Assembly: GCF_014639075.1 (NCBI RefSeq)
Contig: NZ_BMFS01000012.1
Location: 1-64,000, forward strand
Direction: 5' to 3'
DNA: 64,000 nt
Source: Glycocaulis albus
GTDB taxonomy: Bacteria > Pseudomonadota > Alphaproteobacteria > Caulobacterales > Maricaulaceae
The position numbers and the translations under genes are program-made. The notes under the pieces were generated by a model. It saw nothing but the letters and a program-made list of their open reading frames with translations, searched no databases and was not told where the DNA came from. Positions within the stretch are counted from its first letter, which is position 1, and each line of letters begins with the position of its first letter. Below, one piece after another: positions 52,057 to 60,240 of this stretch.

Positions 52057-52319
52057 ATGTAGAGCTGACGCCTCAGGCCCTTCAGGACATTGGCTGGCTG
52101 GCCGCCCGGCAGCCCAAACTCCTGAAACGCTGCCTGAAACTCATCGAGGATATTCGCCGCGCGCCATTTGACGGCCTCGGCAAGCCTGAACCGCTAAAGG
52201 GTTCGCTGTCGGGCTGGTGGTCGCGCCGCATTGATGGCGAACACCGCCTCGTCTACCGCGTCACCGGAACGGGCGATGATGCCCGCATCCAGATCGTGCA
52301 GTGCCGGTATCATTATTGA
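52053..52319 (+). CDS. yoeB: Toxin, Txe/YoeB family mRNA interferase
   Basis: 88 aa with a GTG start overlapping the antitoxin stop. Ribosome-dependent endoribonuclease. The catalytic residues known for E. coli YoeB are conserved: Glu46 (GKPEPLKG), Arg65 (GEHRLVYR), and the C-terminal His87-Tyr88 (RYHY). Therefore predicted active. Confidence 0.95.
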   Translation: MNVELTPQALQDIGWLAARQPKLLKRCLKLIEDIRRAPFDGLGKPEPLKGSLSGWWSRRIDGEHRLVYRVTGTGDDARIQIVQCRYHY

Positions 52320-52428
52320 GGGGGGCTTCCTGCTAGCCCGCCGGGGTCCCGGTCCCCGAGCCGGGACCCCGAAAGAGATTAGGCGCCGGCCTATCGCCGG
52401 TGAAACGCATTTGAGAAGCCCAAGCCCT

Positions 52429-52526
52429 CGTCATTCCAGAAAGCGCGAAGCGCTTATCTGGAACCCAGCCGTCATACGCAAAAACTCTGGGTTCCGGGTC
52501 TCGCCGCAGGCTCGCCCGGAATGACG
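52429..52526. repeat. Nested palindromic repeat, CGTCATTCC family (complete copy E)
   Basis: 98 bp: CGTCATTCC (52429), hairpin AAGCGC..GCGCTT, GGAACCCAG (ends 52468), spacer, CTGGGTTCC (52487), hairpin, GGAATGACG (ends 52526). Lies between the toxin gene and the carboxylase gene, 35 bases from the latter's stop. Confidence 0.85.
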
Positions 52527-52561
52527 AAAAGAGCGGCGAACGCAGGAACGGCGGCGAAGAA

Positions 52562-54094
52562 CTACAACGGAATATTGTCGTGCTTCTTCCACGGGTTGGT
52601 GAGCTTCTTGTCGCGAAGGGTGCGCAGGGCCTTGATGAGGCGAACACGCGTATTCCTCGGCTGGATCACGTCATCGAGATAGCCGCGTGAGGCCGCCACG
52701 AACGGGTTGGCAAAGCGCGTCTCATAATCCTTCACGTGCCCGGCCATTTTTTCGGGATCATCCATATCCTTGCGGAAGATGATCTCGGCCGCGCCCTTGG
52801 GCCCCATCACGGCGATTTCCGCCGTCGGCCAGGCATAGTTCACATCGCCGCGAAGGTGTTTCGACGCCATCACGTCATACGCCCCGCCATAAGCCTTGCG
52901 GGTGATGACGGTGAGTTTGGGGACCGTGGCTTCCGCATAGGCAAAGAGCAGCTTGGCGCCGTGCTTGATGAGGCCGCCATATTCCTGGCGCGTGCCGGGC
53001 AGGAAGCCTGGCACATCAACAAAGGTGATGATCGGTATTTCAAACGCATCGCAAAAACGCACAAAGCGCGCGGCCTTCTTCGAGGCATCGATATCGAGCA
53101 CGCCGGCAAGCGAAAGCGGCTGGTTGGCGACAAAGCCCACCGTCTGGCCTTCAAGCCGGCCAAAGCCGACCACGATATTCTTGGCGTAGTCCGGCGCGAG
53201 CTCGAAGAAATCGCCCTCATCGGCCGTCTTCACGATCAGCTCGCGGATATCATAGGGCTTGTTGGGGTTGGGCGGGACGAGCGTATCAAGGCTCGGCTCC
53301 ACACGGGCCGGGTCGTCATAGACCTCGCGCACGGGCGGCTTGTTGCGGTTGTTCAGGGGCAGGAAATCGATCAGGCGGCGCATCTGCGCCAGCGCCTCGA
53401 TATCGTTTGAGAAGGCGCCGTCGGCGACGCCCGACTTCTTGGCGTGGACACTCGCTCCGCCCAGCTCCTCATGGGTGACGATCTCGTTGGTGACGGTTTT
53501 GACCACGTCCGGCCCCGTCACATACATGTAGCTGGTGTCCTTCACCATGAAGATGAAGTCGGTCATGGCGGGCGAATAGACATCGCCGCCCGCGCACGGC
53601 CCCATGATCACGCTGATCTGCGGGATCACGCCGCTGGCCAGCACATTGTTCTGGAAAATCTCGGCATAGCCGCCCAGCGCGTCGACGCCCTCCTGGATGC
53701 GCGCACCGCCCGCATCGAAAAGGCCGATGATGGGCGCGCCGTTTTTCAGCGCGGTTTCCTGCAGGCGGGTGATCTTGCGCGCATGGGCCAGCGAGAGCGA
53801 ACCGCCAAACACGGTGAAATCCTTGGCGAACACATAGACGAGGCGGCCATTCACGGTGCCAGAGCCCGTCACCACGCCGTCGCCGGGGATTTTCGATTCG
53901 CCCATGCCAAAATCGGTGCACTGGTGCTCGACGAACATGCCGGTCTCTTCGAACGAGCCCGGATCCAGCAGCACCTCAAGGCGCTCGCGCGCAGTCAGCT
54001 TGCCTTTTTCATGCTGGGCGGCGATGCGCTTTTCACCACCGCCAAGGCGCGCCGCAGCGCGCTTGTCATCAAGCTGTTCGAGAATGGGTTTCAT
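52562..54094 (-). CDS. pccB: Propionyl-CoA carboxylase beta subunit (carboxyltransferase)
   Basis: 510 aa from the ATG at 54094, the standard family length; a longer frame to 54196 is not used. Transfers CO2 from carboxybiotin to propionyl-CoA, giving methylmalonyl-CoA. Motifs: [36 protein letters not shown], the oxyanion-hole Gly pairs in [20 protein letters not shown] and [20 protein letters not shown], and later [19 protein letters not shown]. The biotin-carrying alpha subunit gene is not in the window. Confidence 0.95.
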   Translation of the reverse strand: MKPILEQLDDKRAAARLGGGEKRIAAQHEKGKLTARERLEVLLDPGSFEETGMFVEHQCTDFGMGESKIPGDGVVTGSGTVNGRLVYVFAKDFTVFGGSLSLAHARKITRLQETALKNGAPIIGLFDAGGARIQEGVDALGGYAEIFQNNVLASGVIPQISVIMGPCAGGDVYSPAMTDFIFMVKDTSYMYVTGPDVVKTVTNEIVTHEELGGASVHAKKSGVADGAFSNDIEALAQMRRLIDFLPLNNRNKPPVREVYDDPARVEPSLDTLVPPNPNKPYDIRELIVKTADEGDFFELAPDYAKNIVVGFGRLEGQTVGFVANQPLSLAGVLDIDASKKAARFVRFCDAFEIPIITFVDVPGFLPGTRQEYGGLIKHGAKLLFAYAEATVPKLTVITRKAYGGAYDVMASKHLRGDVNYAWPTAEIAVMGPKGAAEIIFRKDMDDPEKMAGHVKDYETRFANPFVAASRGYLDDVIQPRNTRVRLIKALRTLRDKKLTNPWKKHDNIPL

Positions 54095-54240
54095 CGGTTT
54101 GGCCGTCCGCCCTGAACTGGAGTTGTGTTGTTCGCCGTGCTGGTTAGCACGCAGACGCCCAAGGGCAAATCCCGGCAGCGCTTCCGGCAGGCGCAAACGC
54201 CCCGCGACAAGCAGGCCAAACCCTTGCTAGAACGCTGTTC

Positions 54241-55170
54241 ATGAACAAGACCAACACGCCAGAACACACCGAAACGTTCGAGGAAATGGATGAGGCTGCC
54301 GCCTCGCGGGAGGTCGCACCGACCGATCCCGGCGCCGCCCATGGCCGTTTCCGTCCCGGTATCGCCTCACGCCTTGGCATGGCGATAGGCCGTGCCCTGC
54401 CGCCCGGACGCACCGGGCTGAAACTCGCCGGCATCGCCAGACCTCTGGCCATGAGCGCACTAAAAGACGGCGTGGCGGATATTGAGGCGCTGGGCCTGAA
54501 ACTGCGCCTCCACCCGATGGACAATCTGTCGGAAAAGCGCGCCTTCCTGACCCCGCAATGCTTTGATGTGGTGGAGCTGGAGGCGCTGCGCGCCGCCATG
54601 GGGCCGGGCAAGACCTTTATCGATATCGGCGCCAATGCCGGGCTTTACAGCCTGGTTGCCGCCAAGGCGGGTGGGCGGACCGCACGTGTGATCGCGGTGG
54701 AGCCGCAGGACGAGATGCGCCGCCGCCTCGCCTATAACGCACGCGCCAACGGGCTGGAGAATATCGAGATTTCCGGCGTGGCGCTGGCCGATTATGAAGG
54801 CGAGAGCGTGATGCGCCTGATCGGTCATAATCGCGGCGGCACGCAGCTCGCCGTCACCGATGACGGCGCGGCTGGCCGCACCACAGCGGTGCGCGTGGCC
54901 ATGCTGACCACGCTGCTGAGCGAGATGCGTGTTACGCGGCTGGACGTGATGAAGATTGATGTCGAGGGCGGGGAGCTGGCGATTCTGGCGCCCTTCTTTG
55001 CCAACGCTCCGCGCGAGGTATGGCCGGACATGATCATCATGGAGCGTCCGGCCATCAACAAGGTGGAGGCCGCCCGCGATGCACTCTCGCTTGCCTGCTC
55101 ACGCGGCTACAGGGTGGAGACCGAAACCCACGCCAACGCCATTTTGAAACTCGCCCGCACCGAGGGCTGA
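54241..55170 (+). CDS. FkbM family methyltransferase
   Basis: 309 aa. SAM-dependent O-methyltransferase: SAM site FIDIGANAGLYSLVAAKAGG, acidic residue in VIAVEPQDEMR, the FkbM motifs RLDVMKIDVEGGE near the C-terminus. The first ~95 residues are a non-catalytic extension. Family members methylate sugars or natural products. It is followed at 27 bases by an MBOAT acyltransferase gene, suggesting modification of an exported glycan. Confidence 0.9.
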   Translation: MNKTNTPEHTETFEEMDEAAASREVAPTDPGAAHGRFRPGIASRLGMAIGRALPPGRTGLKLAGIARPLAMSALKDGVADIEALGLKLRLHPMDNLSEKRAFLTPQCFDVVELEALRAAMGPGKTFIDIGANAGLYSLVAAKAGGRTARVIAVEPQDEMRRRLAYNARANGLENIEISGVALADYEGESVMRLIGHNRGGTQLAVTDDGAAGRTTAVRVAMLTTLLSEMRVTRLDVMKIDVEGGELAILAPFFANAPREVWPDMIIMERPAINKVEAARDALSLACSRGYRVETETHANAILKLARTEG

Positions 55171-55197
55171 CGGAAAGGCGCGGGGGGCAGGCAGGGC

Positions 55198-56646
55198 ATG
55201 GTTTTCAGCACGCCGATATTCCTGTTCGTCTTCCTGCCCCTGACGGTGCTGGGATTCTACGCCGTGAACCGGCGGCTGGGCCATGAGGCCGGGCTGATCT
55301 TCCTGCTCCTGGCCTCGCTGGTCTTCTATGGCTGGTGGGATGTGCGCTTCATGCCGCTCATCCTCGGCTCGATAGTGGTCAACTACCTGATTGCCCGTGC
55401 CATCAGGCCGGGCAGTGGCGGCTGGCTTCTGACCTTTGGCGTGGCGCTCAATCTCGGCGCGCTGGGCGTCTTCAAATATGCCGATTTCTTCGTGCGCAAT
55501 GTGAACGCGCTGACCGGGCTGGAGCTGGCCGAGCCGGGTTTACCCCTGCCGCTGGCCATTTCGTTCTTCACCTTCCAGCAGATCGCGTTTCTGGTCGATT
55601 GTTCGCGGCGGATCACCAGCCCGGATGCGAAACCGCGCCGCTATGGCATGTTTGTCGCCTTCTTCCCCCAGCTCATCGCCGGGCCGATCGTGCATCACCG
55701 CCTGATGTCACCGCAGCTGGGCGAGAAAGACCGCCAGCGCGATATCAGCGCCAATCTGGGTATCGGGCTTTCCATCTTCGCGGTCGGCCTCGCCAAGAAA
55801 GTACTGCTGGCCGACAATCTGGCCGGATATGCGAATGCAGCCTTCGATACGGCGGCGGCCGGGGAGCCGGTGGGGCTGTGGCTCGCCTGGACCGGCGCGC
55901 TCGCCTACACGCTGCAGATCTATTTCGACTTTTCGGGCTATTCGGACATGGCGATGGGTATTGCCCGCATGTTCGGCTTCCAGCTGCCGGTCAATTTCAA
56001 TGCGCCCTACAAGGCGCGCAACATCACCGATTTCTGGCGGCGCTGGCACATCACCCTGTCGCAGTTTTTGCGTGACTATCTCTATGTGTCGCTGGGCGGC
56101 AACCGCAAGGGCTATGCCCGCACCCTCGCCAATCTGATGATCGTCATGCTGCTGGGGGGGCTGTGGCATGGCGCGGCCTGGACCTTCGTGGTCTGGGGCG
56201 GGCTGCATGGCGCAGCGCTGATCTGGTGCCGGGTGCTGGACCGGTGGCTGCCGAATGGACTCTTCGGGCGCTTCTGGATCGCGTCCAGCGCCTGCACCTT
56301 CCTCTTTGTCATCATCACCTGGGTGTTTTTCCGGGCAACCAGCTTCGAGGCGGCATCAATCATGCTGCAGGGCATGGCCGGCCTGAACGGGCTGGGGGTC
56401 AATCCGGGCGACGGGCCGTTCATCGCCGCGATTATCGGCCTTATCCTTGTCTGGTCTCTGCCCGAGACCGCGCAGATATTCTACCGCCAGATTGAAGACG
56501 ATGTGCTGAAAACCGCGAACGTCTCACCGCCGCGCAAGGAGCGCTGGAAGCCAAATGCGCGCTGGGGCGTCGGCCTCGCCGTCCTGTTGTTCGCGTGCAT
56601 GATCGCCAGCTGGTCCTATTCCGAATTCATCTATTACAACTTTTAA
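55198..56646 (+). CDS. MBOAT family O-acyltransferase (AlgI-like)
   Basis: 482 aa with many membrane helices. Moves acyl groups across the inner membrane for attachment to extracytoplasmic polymers. AlgI/DltB signatures: FSTPIFLFVFLPLTV at the N-terminus, YFDFSGYSDMAMGIARMFGF, NFNAPYKARNITDFWRRWH, and the probable catalytic His324 in GGLWHGAAWTF, with a second His in WGGLHGAAL. The downstream gene encodes a matching SGNH-like protein, as AlgJ/AlgX or DltD accompany AlgI or DltB. Confidence 0.95.
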   Translation: MVFSTPIFLFVFLPLTVLGFYAVNRRLGHEAGLIFLLLASLVFYGWWDVRFMPLILGSIVVNYLIARAIRPGSGGWLLTFGVALNLGALGVFKYADFFVRNVNALTGLELAEPGLPLPLAISFFTFQQIAFLVDCSRRITSPDAKPRRYGMFVAFFPQLIAGPIVHHRLMSPQLGEKDRQRDISANLGIGLSIFAVGLAKKVLLADNLAGYANAAFDTAAAGEPVGLWLAWTGALAYTLQIYFDFSGYSDMAMGIARMFGFQLPVNFNAPYKARNITDFWRRWHITLSQFLRDYLYVSLGGNRKGYARTLANLMIVMLLGGLWHGAAWTFVVWGGLHGAALIWCRVLDRWLPNGLFGRFWIASSACTFLFVIITWVFFRATSFEAASIMLQGMAGLNGLGVNPGDGPFIAAIIGLILVWSLPETAQIFYRQIEDDVLKTANVSPPRKERWKPNARWGVGLAVLLFACMIASWSYSEFIYYNF

Positions 56647-56651
56647 GGCTC

Positions 56652-57920
56652 ATGCAGCGCTATACCCGCCTCTTCCTCATCATTCTCGGCAGCGCGCTCG
56701 CCCTCTTTGTGGCGTTCAACGCAGCCGTGGATCCATATGATACCGGCACCGGCATACGCGTTGCGGGCCTGACCGCAGAGAAGACCCGCGCACACGAAGA
56801 CGGGCGGCGCGTACAGGTTGGCCACCAGATCGGTCAGGTAGAGGCCGGCACGCTGATTACCGGCTCCTCGCGCACGGTCGACGGCTTTCCCATGACTGTC
56901 GAGGACTGGCCGGGCGGATTGTGGAATGCCGGCATAAGGGGCTCCAACGCGTTTGAGCTGGCACATCTGGCCGCCATTGCCGGGCATGAGGAGGACTTGC
57001 GCTGCTTCATTGTCGGCCTCGACATGGCCGAGTTTGCCAGCGGCGAGAAATACAAGCCGGCCTTTCCTATCAGCCGCCTGGCCGATGGCCTGCGCTGGGT
57101 GGCCACCGCGAGGGTGACGCTCTCGCCCAACACGTTTGCGCGGGCTGTTCAGACCGTTCACGAGAACATGACCGGCACCGCGCCGCAGCCGCCCTTCCGT
57201 GAGGTCTATGAACCCGGAGAGCAATACCGGCGTTTCATGAACACGCCGGTGCCCACCTTCCGCTATTACAGGGCGATGCGGGTATCGCCAGAACGGATGG
57301 ATTTCCTGTTTCGCTCTCTTGAGGCGCTCGCGCGGGAGGGCGTGCAGGTCATTGGTTATATCCACCCCGTCCATGCGTGGAACGAGGAAGCGATTTTCGC
57401 GGCAGGGCGCGGGCAGGACTATTTCGATTTCCGCAGCGAGATGGCCGAACGCTTCGCGGCTCTGGAGCAGGCGGGCGAGCCGGTTCAGTCATGCGTGCCC
57501 GGCGGCGCGGCCGTCTTGTGGGATTTTTCCGGCTATCAGCCTCCATCCACAACACCCCTGCCAGAGCCGGACCAGACGATCAGCCATGATGTCTATCACG
57601 AGCCTGCGCACTACCTGCCCGCGCTGGGGCGGGACATGCTGTCCGTCATGCAGGCCGGTGAGCCGGTTGACGGTTTTGGCATCAATCTCAGCCAGACCGA
57701 TCCGCGTGACAGCGAGGCCGCCATCCTTCAGCGGCGCGAGGCGTATCTTGCCACACCGGACGGCGAGGCGCTTCAGGCCATGCTGGCCCCGGCCATGGCG
57801 GAGCAAGGCGCGCGCGGCTGGCAGAGCGTGGCCATCAGCCATGCCGAATGGCGCAGCCTGATCGCCCTTAACCGCGCAGTCGCAAGCCGCGAACATCGCC
57901 AGGCGGCCCTTGCAGACTAG
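56652..57920 (+). CDS. SGNH/AlgJ-DltD-like partner of the MBOAT acyltransferase
   Basis: 422 aa from the ATG at 56652, five bases after the MBOAT gene. N-terminal membrane anchor (residues about 6-26), then a periplasmic domain. Serine motif LITGSSRTVDGF (Ser72), and a DxxH block (Asp313-His316 in SHDVYHEPAHYLPALG), the two ends of an SGNH-type catalytic set. Likely accepts the acyl group from the MBOAT protein and transfers it to a polymer. The family match is by motif and context, not overall similarity. Ends in CTAG shared with the convergent oxygenase gene. Confidence 0.78.
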   Translation: MQRYTRLFLIILGSALALFVAFNAAVDPYDTGTGIRVAGLTAEKTRAHEDGRRVQVGHQIGQVEAGTLITGSSRTVDGFPMTVEDWPGGLWNAGIRGSNAFELAHLAAIAGHEEDLRCFIVGLDMAEFASGEKYKPAFPISRLADGLRWVATARVTLSPNTFARAVQTVHENMTGTAPQPPFREVYEPGEQYRRFMNTPVPTFRYYRAMRVSPERMDFLFRSLEALAREGVQVIGYIHPVHAWNEEAIFAAGRGQDYFDFRSEMAERFAALEQAGEPVQSCVPGGAAVLWDFSGYQPPSTTPLPEPDQTISHDVYHEPAHYLPALGRDMLSVMQAGEPVDGFGINLSQTDPRDSEAAILQRREAYLATPDGEALQAMLAPAMAEQGARGWQSVAISHAEWRSLIALNRAVASREHRQAALAD

Positions 57921-58555
57921 TTGCGCTGGCGCAGCAGCTTTTTCAGGAAGTATTGCAGGCCGCCACGGTTTTCCTTCCGGTCCAGCTCGTCCTGGCTGGT
58001 CAGGAAGGTCACCTGGATCACGTAGCGCTCGCCCTCGAAGGGCAAATGACCGTGCCAGGAATTGTCCGAGCGCAGGAAGGCAAAGACCTGCCCGGCGAGC
58101 GGCGGCACCTGGGCGGCATAGTCGGCAAAATCATCCGGACCGTTGAGCACACGGATGCAGCCCGCATCGCTCTCATCCCAGTGCTCATTGAGATAGAGCA
58201 GCATGGTGAGGATTTTCGATTTTGAATCGTTATGGATCGGCCCGTCAGAGAGCTTGGAGATGCGCCGCACGGTAATCATGCGCGGCTTGTCGGACAGGTC
58301 GATACCGAGCTTTTGCCCGAGGATTTCGGCAAGACGCGGGCTCATCAGATCGTCTGTGACCTTCGCGAACGCACCCTTGCGCTCCAGCTTGGACAGCGGC
58401 AGATAGCCCGGCTCGTTAATGGCCGGGTAATCGGCACGGATCTGCGCAGCTTGCTCCGCCGTCACCACATCCTCTGCCATGAGGTAGGTATAGGGCTGGT
58501 GCTGCACCGGACCGGCGGCAAGAGCGTCGAAATTCATCAGGGTGGAGCCGCTCAT
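57917..58555 (-). CDS. 2-oxoglutarate/Fe(II)-dependent oxygenase-like protein
   Basis: 212 aa. Prolyl-4-hydroxylase-type fold: iron ligands His and Asp in PIHNDSKSKILTMLLYLN, distal His in NSWHGHLPFEGER, and the 2OG-binding Arg in ERYVIQVTFL. Similar proteins are encoded with surface-polysaccharide or acyltransferase genes. Substrate unknown. An alternative Met lies at residue 7. Confidence 0.86.
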   Translation of the reverse strand: MSGSTLMNFDALAAGPVQHQPYTYLMAEDVVTAEQAAQIRADYPAINEPGYLPLSKLERKGAFAKVTDDLMSPRLAEILGQKLGIDLSDKPRMITVRRISKLSDGPIHNDSKSKILTMLLYLNEHWDESDAGCIRVLNGPDDFADYAAQVPPLAGQVFAFLRSDNSWHGHLPFEGERYVIQVTFLTSQDELDRKENRGGLQYFLKKLLRQRN

Positions 58556-58576
58556 TGGCTATCCTTTGAAACCATC

Positions 58577-58599
58577 TAGTCTGTTAGAACGCTTGTCTA
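58577..58599. promoter_or_regulatory. Possible TetR-type operator between the oxygenase and pirin genes
   Basis: TAGTC-N13-GTCTA, imperfect 5-bp arms, in the 111-base divergent intergenic space. TAGAC/GTCTA half sites are common for TetR-type repressors. No regulator gene is adjacent. Weak evidence. Confidence 0.3.
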
Positions 58600-58666
58600 C
58601 TATCAGCAGGGTGTCCGTTCAATCAGCCTGCGCTGCCAAGCCGCAATCCAGGGAAGGGAGATACCT

Positions 58667-59599
58667 ATGGCCAAGCCGGATATCATCATTGACGGACGCA
58701 AGAAGGATCTGGGCGGATTTCAGGTGGCGCGGGTACTGCCCTTTGCCAAAAAACGCATGGTCGGCCCGTTCGTGTTCTTCGACGAGATGGGCCCGGCACA
58801 GTTCGCGCCCGGTAATGGTATTGATGTCCGCCCGCACCCGCATATCGGGCTTGCTACCGTCACCTATCTGTTCGAAGGCGCGATGCACCACGCCGATAGC
58901 CTTGGTGTGTCACAGGAAATCCTGCCGGGCGCAGTGAACCTGATGATCGCGGGCAGCGGCATCACGCATTCTGAGCGCACCGACCCTGAAGTCCGCGCGC
59001 GCGGCTTCTCCCTGCACGGCATCCAGACCTGGATTGCCCTGCCCGAAGCGCGCGAGGAGGATATGGCAAGCTTTGAGCACCACGCCGCCGACACCCTGCC
59101 GGTATTTGTCGAAGGCGGCGCGACCATCCGGCTGATACTCGGCAGCGCCTTCGGCCACACGGCTCCGGCCACCACCCTGTCCCCGATTATCTATTTCCAT
59201 GCGGAGATGGCGCCCGGCGCCGAGCTCTTGCTGCCCGAAGGCCATGACGAGCTGGCAGCCTATCTCGTTTCAGGCGATGCCGGGCTGGGCGGGGTGGCCC
59301 TTCAGCCCGGACAGATGGCGGCGATCGATGGCGGCACGGCCACGCTGACCACCCGCAAGGGCGCACGCGTCATGGTTCTCGGCGGCGCAGTAATCGGCAA
59401 ACGCTTCATCGAGTGGAACTTTGTCTCCTCCTCCAAGGAGCGCCTCGAAAAAGCCAAGGAAGACTGGCGCGCCAGCGCGGCCGGCGGCTGGACCGGCACA
59501 CCCTTCACCCTGCCGCCGGGCGAGAACGAATACATTCCGCTGCCTGGCGACGATCTGCCAGAGCCCCCTGCCCCGTCAAAGGACTGCCCGACGACCTAG
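58667..59599 (+). CDS. Pirin family protein
   Basis: 310 aa bicupin. Iron-binding pirin motif at DVRPHPHIGLATVTYLFEG with HHADSLG and the Glu/His set; IAGSGITHSERTDPE follows, then a second cupin and a pirin C-terminal domain ending with KERLEKAKEDW. Pirins act as quercetinase-like dioxygenases or redox-linked regulators. Ends in CTAG shared with the convergent ParE gene. Confidence 0.95.
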   Translation: MAKPDIIIDGRKKDLGGFQVARVLPFAKKRMVGPFVFFDEMGPAQFAPGNGIDVRPHPHIGLATVTYLFEGAMHHADSLGVSQEILPGAVNLMIAGSGITHSERTDPEVRARGFSLHGIQTWIALPEAREEDMASFEHHAADTLPVFVEGGATIRLILGSAFGHTAPATTLSPIIYFHAEMAPGAELLLPEGHDELAAYLVSGDAGLGGVALQPGQMAAIDGGTATLTTRKGARVMVLGGAVIGKRFIEWNFVSSSKERLEKAKEDWRASAAGGWTGTPFTLPPGENEYIPLPGDDLPEPPAPSKDCPTT

Positions 59600-59919
59600 G
59601 GCTCTGTTGCCAGCGCTTCGAGGCGGGCTGCCAGGTCGCTGCGGACATGAAGGAGGTCGAGTATGGCGACTTCATTCTCGCGCCGCCGGAACACGACGAA
59701 ATGCATACCGGCGCGGATATAGGAGATATCATCAGTTGCCGACGGCAGTAGCCCCTTGCAATGGCGTTCGATAGCGGACGGCGCGACAAGGCTATTGCAG
59801 CCTTCGATGAGGTCCGTTCTGTAACGTTCGGCCTGCGCTGCGCCAAAACGGGCATAGGTCCACTGTGCAATTTCAGTGAGCGCCGCGAGAGCTTGCGGCG
59901 TGAACCGGATACGCGTCAT
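59596..59919 (-). CDS. parE: Toxin, RelE/ParE superfamily
   Basis: 107 aa. ParE fold: RIRFTPQALAALTEIAQWTY, then ISYIRAGMHFVVFRRRENEV and AILDLLHVRSDLAARL. ParE toxins poison DNA gyrase; RelE relatives cut mRNA, and the residues here fit ParE better because the RelE catalytic set is not apparent. Start overlaps the antitoxin stop (ATGA). Confidence 0.9.
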   Translation of the reverse strand: MTRIRFTPQALAALTEIAQWTYARFGAAQAERYRTDLIEGCNSLVAPSAIERHCKGLLPSATDDISYIRAGMHFVVFRRRENEVAILDLLHVRSDLAARLEALATEP

Positions 59920-60191
59920 TCACTGTGGGCTCGGGAATGCCGATACTGTGCATCGGCAAATACGCGCGTAATGACATCATCCACGCTGCCATCCACGAAT
60001 TCGCCCGCGTCTGCTTCTGCAACCGCCCGGCCTAGCCGCTCACGCAGCGCATCCAGAGCCGCTTCCTCGCGCTCCAGCAAGCGCAATCCCGCGCGCATGG
60101 CTTCGCTCACATTCTGATAACGGCCCGACTTCACAAGCCCATCCAGTAGATCAGCCTGCTTGTCTGTGAGAACCACGTTGCGCGTAACCAT
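59916..60191 (-). CDS. parD: Antitoxin, ParD family
   Basis: 91 aa from the ATG at 60191 with GAGGAGG upstream. Ribbon-helix-helix N-terminus: TRNVVLTDKQADLLDGLVKS, GRYQNVSEAMRAGLRLLE; the acidic C-terminal region contacts the toxin. A palindrome TTGGCATA-A-TATGCCAA lies 19 bases upstream of the start, the likely autoregulatory operator. Confidence 0.92.
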   Translation of the reverse strand: MVTRNVVLTDKQADLLDGLVKSGRYQNVSEAMRAGLRLLEREEAALDALRERLGRAVAEADAGEFVDGSVDDVITRVFADAQYRHSRAHSE

Positions 60192-60209
60192 TATCGCCTC
60201 CTCAAACCA

Positions 60210-60226
60210 TTGGCATAATATGCCAA
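60210..60226. promoter_or_regulatory. Operator of the parDE module
   Basis: TTGGCATAATATGCCAA, 8-bp perfect arms around one base, located between the ParD start codon and the neighbouring DUF2891 gene. AT-richer than its surroundings. The role is inferred from position. Confidence 0.7.
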
Positions 60227-60240
60227 CAAGCACAGCAATA

